From the NCBI GenBank assembly GCA_014384515.1, contig JACNFS010000212.1, positions 1 to 9,158 on the forward strand: a stretch of DNA of 9,158 nucleotides, written 5' to 3'. The position numbers and the translations under genes are program-made. The DNA is from Dehalococcoidia bacterium. Its GTDB lineage: Bacteria > Chloroflexota > Dehalococcoidia > GIF9 > UBA5629. Shown here in pieces: positions 7,562-9,158 of the stretch; position 1 is the first letter of the stretch; each line of letters begins with the position of its first letter. A model generated the notes under the pieces. It saw only the letters and a program-made list of their open reading frames with translations, was not told where the DNA came from and made no database searches.

Positions 7562-7624
7562 TTTACCTTTCCGTTAACTCACTTCGTGGGGTATGCAGCT
7601 TGGCGTGACTTGCTTTCGGCCCGT

Positions 7625-7654
7625 ATTCTAGCATATTCTCGTAGATATTGGCTA
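7625..7654 (-). promoter_or_regulatory. Candidate promoter of the carboxyltransferase-TCA operon
   Basis: On the minus strand TAGCCA (7654-7649) and TAGAAT (7630-7625) are separated by 18 bp. TAGAAT is preceded by TGC, giving an extended -10 element (TGnTAGAAT). Predicted transcription would start near 7618, leaving a leader of about 57 nt before the ATG at 7561. Motif match only; the -35 match is 4 of 6. Confidence 0.4.
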
Positions 7655-7655
7655 G
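7628..7655. repeat. Imperfect palindrome over the operon promoter (possible operator)
   Basis: CTAGCATAT (7628-7636) faces ATAT-TG-GCTAG (7645-7655): arms CTAGC/GCTAG and ATAT/ATAT with a two-base insertion in one arm. It lies across the spacer between the candidate -10 and -35 elements, where a repressor could block polymerase. The arms are short, so chance is possible. Confidence 0.3.
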
Positions 7656-7656
7656 G

Positions 7657-7667
7657 AAGCGAATTGG
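7657..7667 (+). repeat. Left arm of 11-bp inverted repeat in the divergent region
   Basis: AAGCGAATTGG is the exact reverse complement of 7851-7861. On the minus strand it reads CCAATTCGCTT and sits two bases upstream of the candidate -35 of the carboxyltransferase operon. It may be a binding site for a shared regulator. Confidence 0.5.
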
Positions 7668-7848
7668 CTCATAATTATTGTTACCGAAAGTGCTGTTCCA
7701 CGCCTACAGGTGAAGCGGCTTATGGGGTGGTTGGGATTGGTGACTGGGGAGTTGTGCTTTAGGAGAGTGAATGGGTGGGTACTGCCGGGCTTTGTAGGAA
7801 GCAGGCGATGGTGGGTGGGCTGGAATGAGTTGAGTATGAGGTGCGGTA

Positions 7849-7877
7849 TTCCAATTCGCTTGGATGGGATGTATAAT
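7849..7877 (+). promoter_or_regulatory. Candidate promoter of the nuclease gene
   Basis: A perfect TATAAT at 7872-7877 lies 17 bp after TTCCAA (7849-7854), a weak -35 match. Transcription would begin near 7884, giving a leader of about 40 nt before the ATG at 7926. This position also argues against the upstream ATG at 7710 as the start. Confidence 0.45.
7851..7861 (-). repeat. Right arm of 11-bp inverted repeat in the divergent region
   Basis: CCAATTCGCTT on the plus strand is the exact reverse complement of 7657-7667. It overlaps the candidate -35 and spacer of the nuclease promoter, ending 10 bp before TATAAT. Read in the direction of transcription, both divergent genes carry the same word near their promoter. 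Confidence 0.5.
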
Positions 7878-7909
7878 CGGAGGACGGTAGGAGAAGACTT
7901 ACACTTTCA

Positions 7910-7916
7910 GAGGGGG
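7910..7916 (+). promoter_or_regulatory. Ribosome binding site of the nuclease gene
   Basis: GAGGGGG lies 9 nt before the ATG at 7926. It decides the start in favour of 7926 over the in-frame ATG at 7710. Confidence 0.55.
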
Positions 7917-7925
7917 TACTGGATA

Positions 7926-8954
7926 ATGAGTGAGGAGAAGCTGTTTCAGATGGATAATCTTGGGGATTCTCCTTCATTTGCCTTAGTGAATGAGGTGTCA
8001 GCTTACAGTATCAAGATAAAGGAAAAGCATTTCGAGGAGTGGGTTGCGAAGAACACACAACTGCTGTTTACAGACAAACATGCAGTGATGGTAATAGCGC
8101 AGGAAGTGTCCGGTGAACAAATGGCAGACATCTTGGCCCTCGATAGCCAAGGTAATTTGATAATTATCGAAGCGAAGAGAGACTGGTCTGATAGGAATAC
8201 GGTGGGACAAATCCTAGACTATGCCGCTCATTTGCAAGAATGGGGTTATGATACATTTAACGCCAGGGCAAAGAGGTACCTAGGACAAGATGTTGAATTG
8301 ATTGATAGATTCAGGGAATTTGTCTACAACCCTGAATTTCCTGTAGGCCAATTATGCAAGAATCAGAGACTCTTTATTGTTGCTCCTGATTGTGATAGCA
8401 GCTTGCTCAGGATCGTTGAGTGGCTTAAGAGATATGAGGTTCCCATTGATTACGTCCCATTTAGCATTATGGAGACTAAGGACGGCGAGTATTTGCTCAG
8501 GATAAGGCAAATTGAGGTTGAACCGATAGTGGTCAAGGGGTGGAAAGGGGATTGGTTTTTCAATACGAATGAGACTTATGGGAAGGGCGCGTACAAGAAA
8601 ATGATTGAAGAGGCGGTTATAGCGGTATATGGGTATGAAGATGGGAAGGAGAAGTTGGATAGGCCGGCGGCAGGGGATAGAGTTTTGATGTATGTCAACA
8701 ACGTTGGCGTTATTGGGGTAGGCCGGATTTCAGAGGAGGAATCATTTCCTGCAAATACCGTTTTCAGGAAGCAGGATAAGGGGGAATTCCACAGGAGACT
8801 TGTCGAATTTGAGTGGTTGGAAAACAAGGACGCAATCAAAGCATCAGAGATAAGTGCGATGGGTTACAACCTGCCAGTACGTTCCACGCTGTGCAAAATC
8901 TACAGTCCGACTGTGGCTAATAGGATTGCGGAGGAAATAGCGAGAGGGGCTTAG
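7926..8954 (+). CDS. NucS/DUF91-like PD-(D/E)XK nuclease with possible EVE/PUA-like C-terminal domain
   Basis: A 342-residue protein starting MSEEKLFQMDN. The N-terminal part (~30-130) shows a PD-(D/E)XK nuclease core: Glu37 in KHFEEWV, Asp68 in MADILALD, Glu82-x-Lys84 in IIIEAKRDW and Gln95 in GQILDYAAHL, the order expected of NucS/DUF91 and related restriction-like folds. All presumed catalytic residues are present, so it is probably active on DNA. Residues ~140-200 look like a mixed alpha/beta extension. The C-terminal part (~205-342) includes AGDRVLMYVNNVGVIGVGRI (249-268), which resembles the GD-x-(V/I)-L-x-Y...G-(I/V)-x-G-(I/V)-G pattern of EVE/PUA-like domains; such domains can read modified bases. 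That assignment is tentative. No methyltransferase or helicase partner is seen. It is transcribed away from the metabolic operon and its codons are more AT-rich, so it may be an accessory gene. A repair or defence role is inferred. Confidence 0.75.
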   Translation: MSEEKLFQMDNLGDSPSFALVNEVSAYSIKIKEKHFEEWVAKNTQLLFTDKHAVMVIAQEVSGEQMADILALDSQGNLIIIEAKRDWSDRNTVGQILDYAAHLQEWGYDTFNARAKRYLGQDVELIDRFREFVYNPEFPVGQLCKNQRLFIVAPDCDSSLLRIVEWLKRYEVPIDYVPFSIMETKDGEYLLRIRQIEVEPIVVKGWKGDWFFNTNETYGKGAYKKMIEEAVIAVYGYEDGKEKLDRPAAGDRVLMYVNNVGVIGVGRISEEESFPANTVFRKQDKGEFHRRLVEFEWLENKDAIKASEISAMGYNLPVRSTLCKIYSPTVANRIAEEIARGA

Positions 8955-9158
8955 TGTTAGGAATGTGGATAGTGGGAGGGTGTACTTGCTGTGGGGTGTT
9001 GGGGTTGGGGGTGTGGCATGGGTTGTTAGTGGGCTGGTGAGCGTCGTGCTGGTGCTGGTGGTCAGGGGGCTGGTTCCTATGCCTACATGGTTGTGGGTTG
9101 TTGCTCGCGGCCTGCTGATTGCATCGTGGGTATGTTTTGGCGCAACTGTTTTTCTGTT
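8955..9158. other. G/T-rich region after the nuclease gene
   Basis: The plus strand is dominated by G and T, with G-tracts at 8974-8976, 8978-8980, 8993-8996, 9001-9004, 9007-9011 and 9020-9022. Runs of this spacing could form a G-quadruplex, although one loop is 8 nt. I see no clear hairpin-plus-T-tract terminator for the nuclease gene. Confidence 0.45.
8986..9158 (+). CDS. Possible partial hydrophobic (membrane) protein, runs off the window
   Basis: One frame stays open from just after the nuclease stop to the window end. A TTG at 8986 has GGGAGG 6 nt upstream; GTG codons at 8965 and 8980 are alternatives. The product would be very hydrophobic, with stretches such as SGLVSVVLVLVVRGLV and VVARGLLIASW that could be membrane helices. 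Caution is needed: G/T-rich DNA gives Val, Leu, Gly and Trp codons in any frame, so hydrophobicity alone is weak support. A second frame is also open over its last ~130 bp. Confidence 0.3.
   Translation, partial: MLWGVGVGGVAWVVSGLVSVVLVLVVRGLVPMPTWLWVVARGLLIASWVCFGATVFL

Larger units (their letters stand above)
7562..7925. other. Divergent intergenic region between metabolic operon and nuclease gene
   Basis: 364 bp separate the start of the minus-strand operon from the preferred start of the plus-strand nuclease gene. The region holds candidate promoters for both directions and an 11-bp perfect inverted repeat with one arm near each. The middle part (about 7700-7850) is G/T-rich on the plus strand, and I see no gene in it. 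The nuclease frame stays open upstream to an ATG at 7710, but that stretch is rich in Trp, Gly and Arg with no domain character and is judged non-coding. Confidence 0.6.

Noticed and set aside
7710..7925. N-terminal extension of the nuclease gene from ATG 7710
   Set aside because: The 72 extra residues are rich in Trp, Gly and Arg without family similarity, a TATAAT element lies inside the stretch, and ATG 7926 has a GAGGGGG site 9 nt upstream.
7759..7977. Minus-strand 72-codon frame in the divergent region
   Set aside because: Ser/Pro/Thr-rich translation typical of the complement of G/T-rich DNA, and it overlaps the nuclease start and its promoter; no conserved features.

Overview
The window reads as bacterial DNA with roughly even base composition. 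It has bacterial-type Shine-Dalgarno sites, candidate sigma70-like promoters and tightly packed operonic genes. The combination of biotin carboxyltransferases, a two-subunit aconitase/LeuCD-type hydratase, isocitrate dehydrogenase and malic enzyme suggests an anaerobe with a partial TCA pathway. Anaerobic Chloroflexota (Dehalococcoidia-like) or syntrophic Firmicutes are possible hosts, but this is an impression and could not be searched.

Positions 7561 down to 1 (minus strand) form one long co-directional operon of seven genes. In transcription order they are: a PccB/MmdA-type acyl-CoA carboxyltransferase (7561-6011); a 61-residue accessory protein (5986-5801); an OadA/PycB/5S-type carboxyltransferase fused to a biotinyl domain (5744-3810); the large (3803-2550) and small (2550-2044) subunits of an aconitase/isopropylmalate-dehydratase-family enzyme; isocitrate dehydrogenase (2019-916); and malic enzyme (935 to beyond the window edge). 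Junctions run from overlaps of 20 bp and 1 bp to gaps of 6-56 bp.

The genes make sense together. The two carboxyltransferases and the biotin carrier could deliver a carboxyl group to pyruvate to give oxaloacetate. The hydratase and isocitrate dehydrogenase would take citrate on to 2-oxoglutarate, and malic enzyme links malate and pyruvate. Citrate synthase, biotin carboxylase and a membrane decarboxylase subunit are all absent from the window. A 12S-like plus 5S-biotinyl pair with no biotin carboxylase recalls the methylmalonyl-CoA:pyruvate transcarboxylase of propionibacteria. That is the main hypothesis here.

Positions 7562-7925 are a divergent intergenic region with candidate promoters for both directions and a perfect 11-bp inverted repeat, one arm beside each promoter. 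Positions 7926-8954 (plus strand) encode a NucS/DUF91-like PD-(D/E)XK nuclease with a possible EVE/PUA-like C-terminal domain, apparently unrelated to the metabolic operon. Positions 8955-9158 are strongly G/T-rich, with a run of G-tracts and a doubtful partial hydrophobic reading frame that leaves the window.
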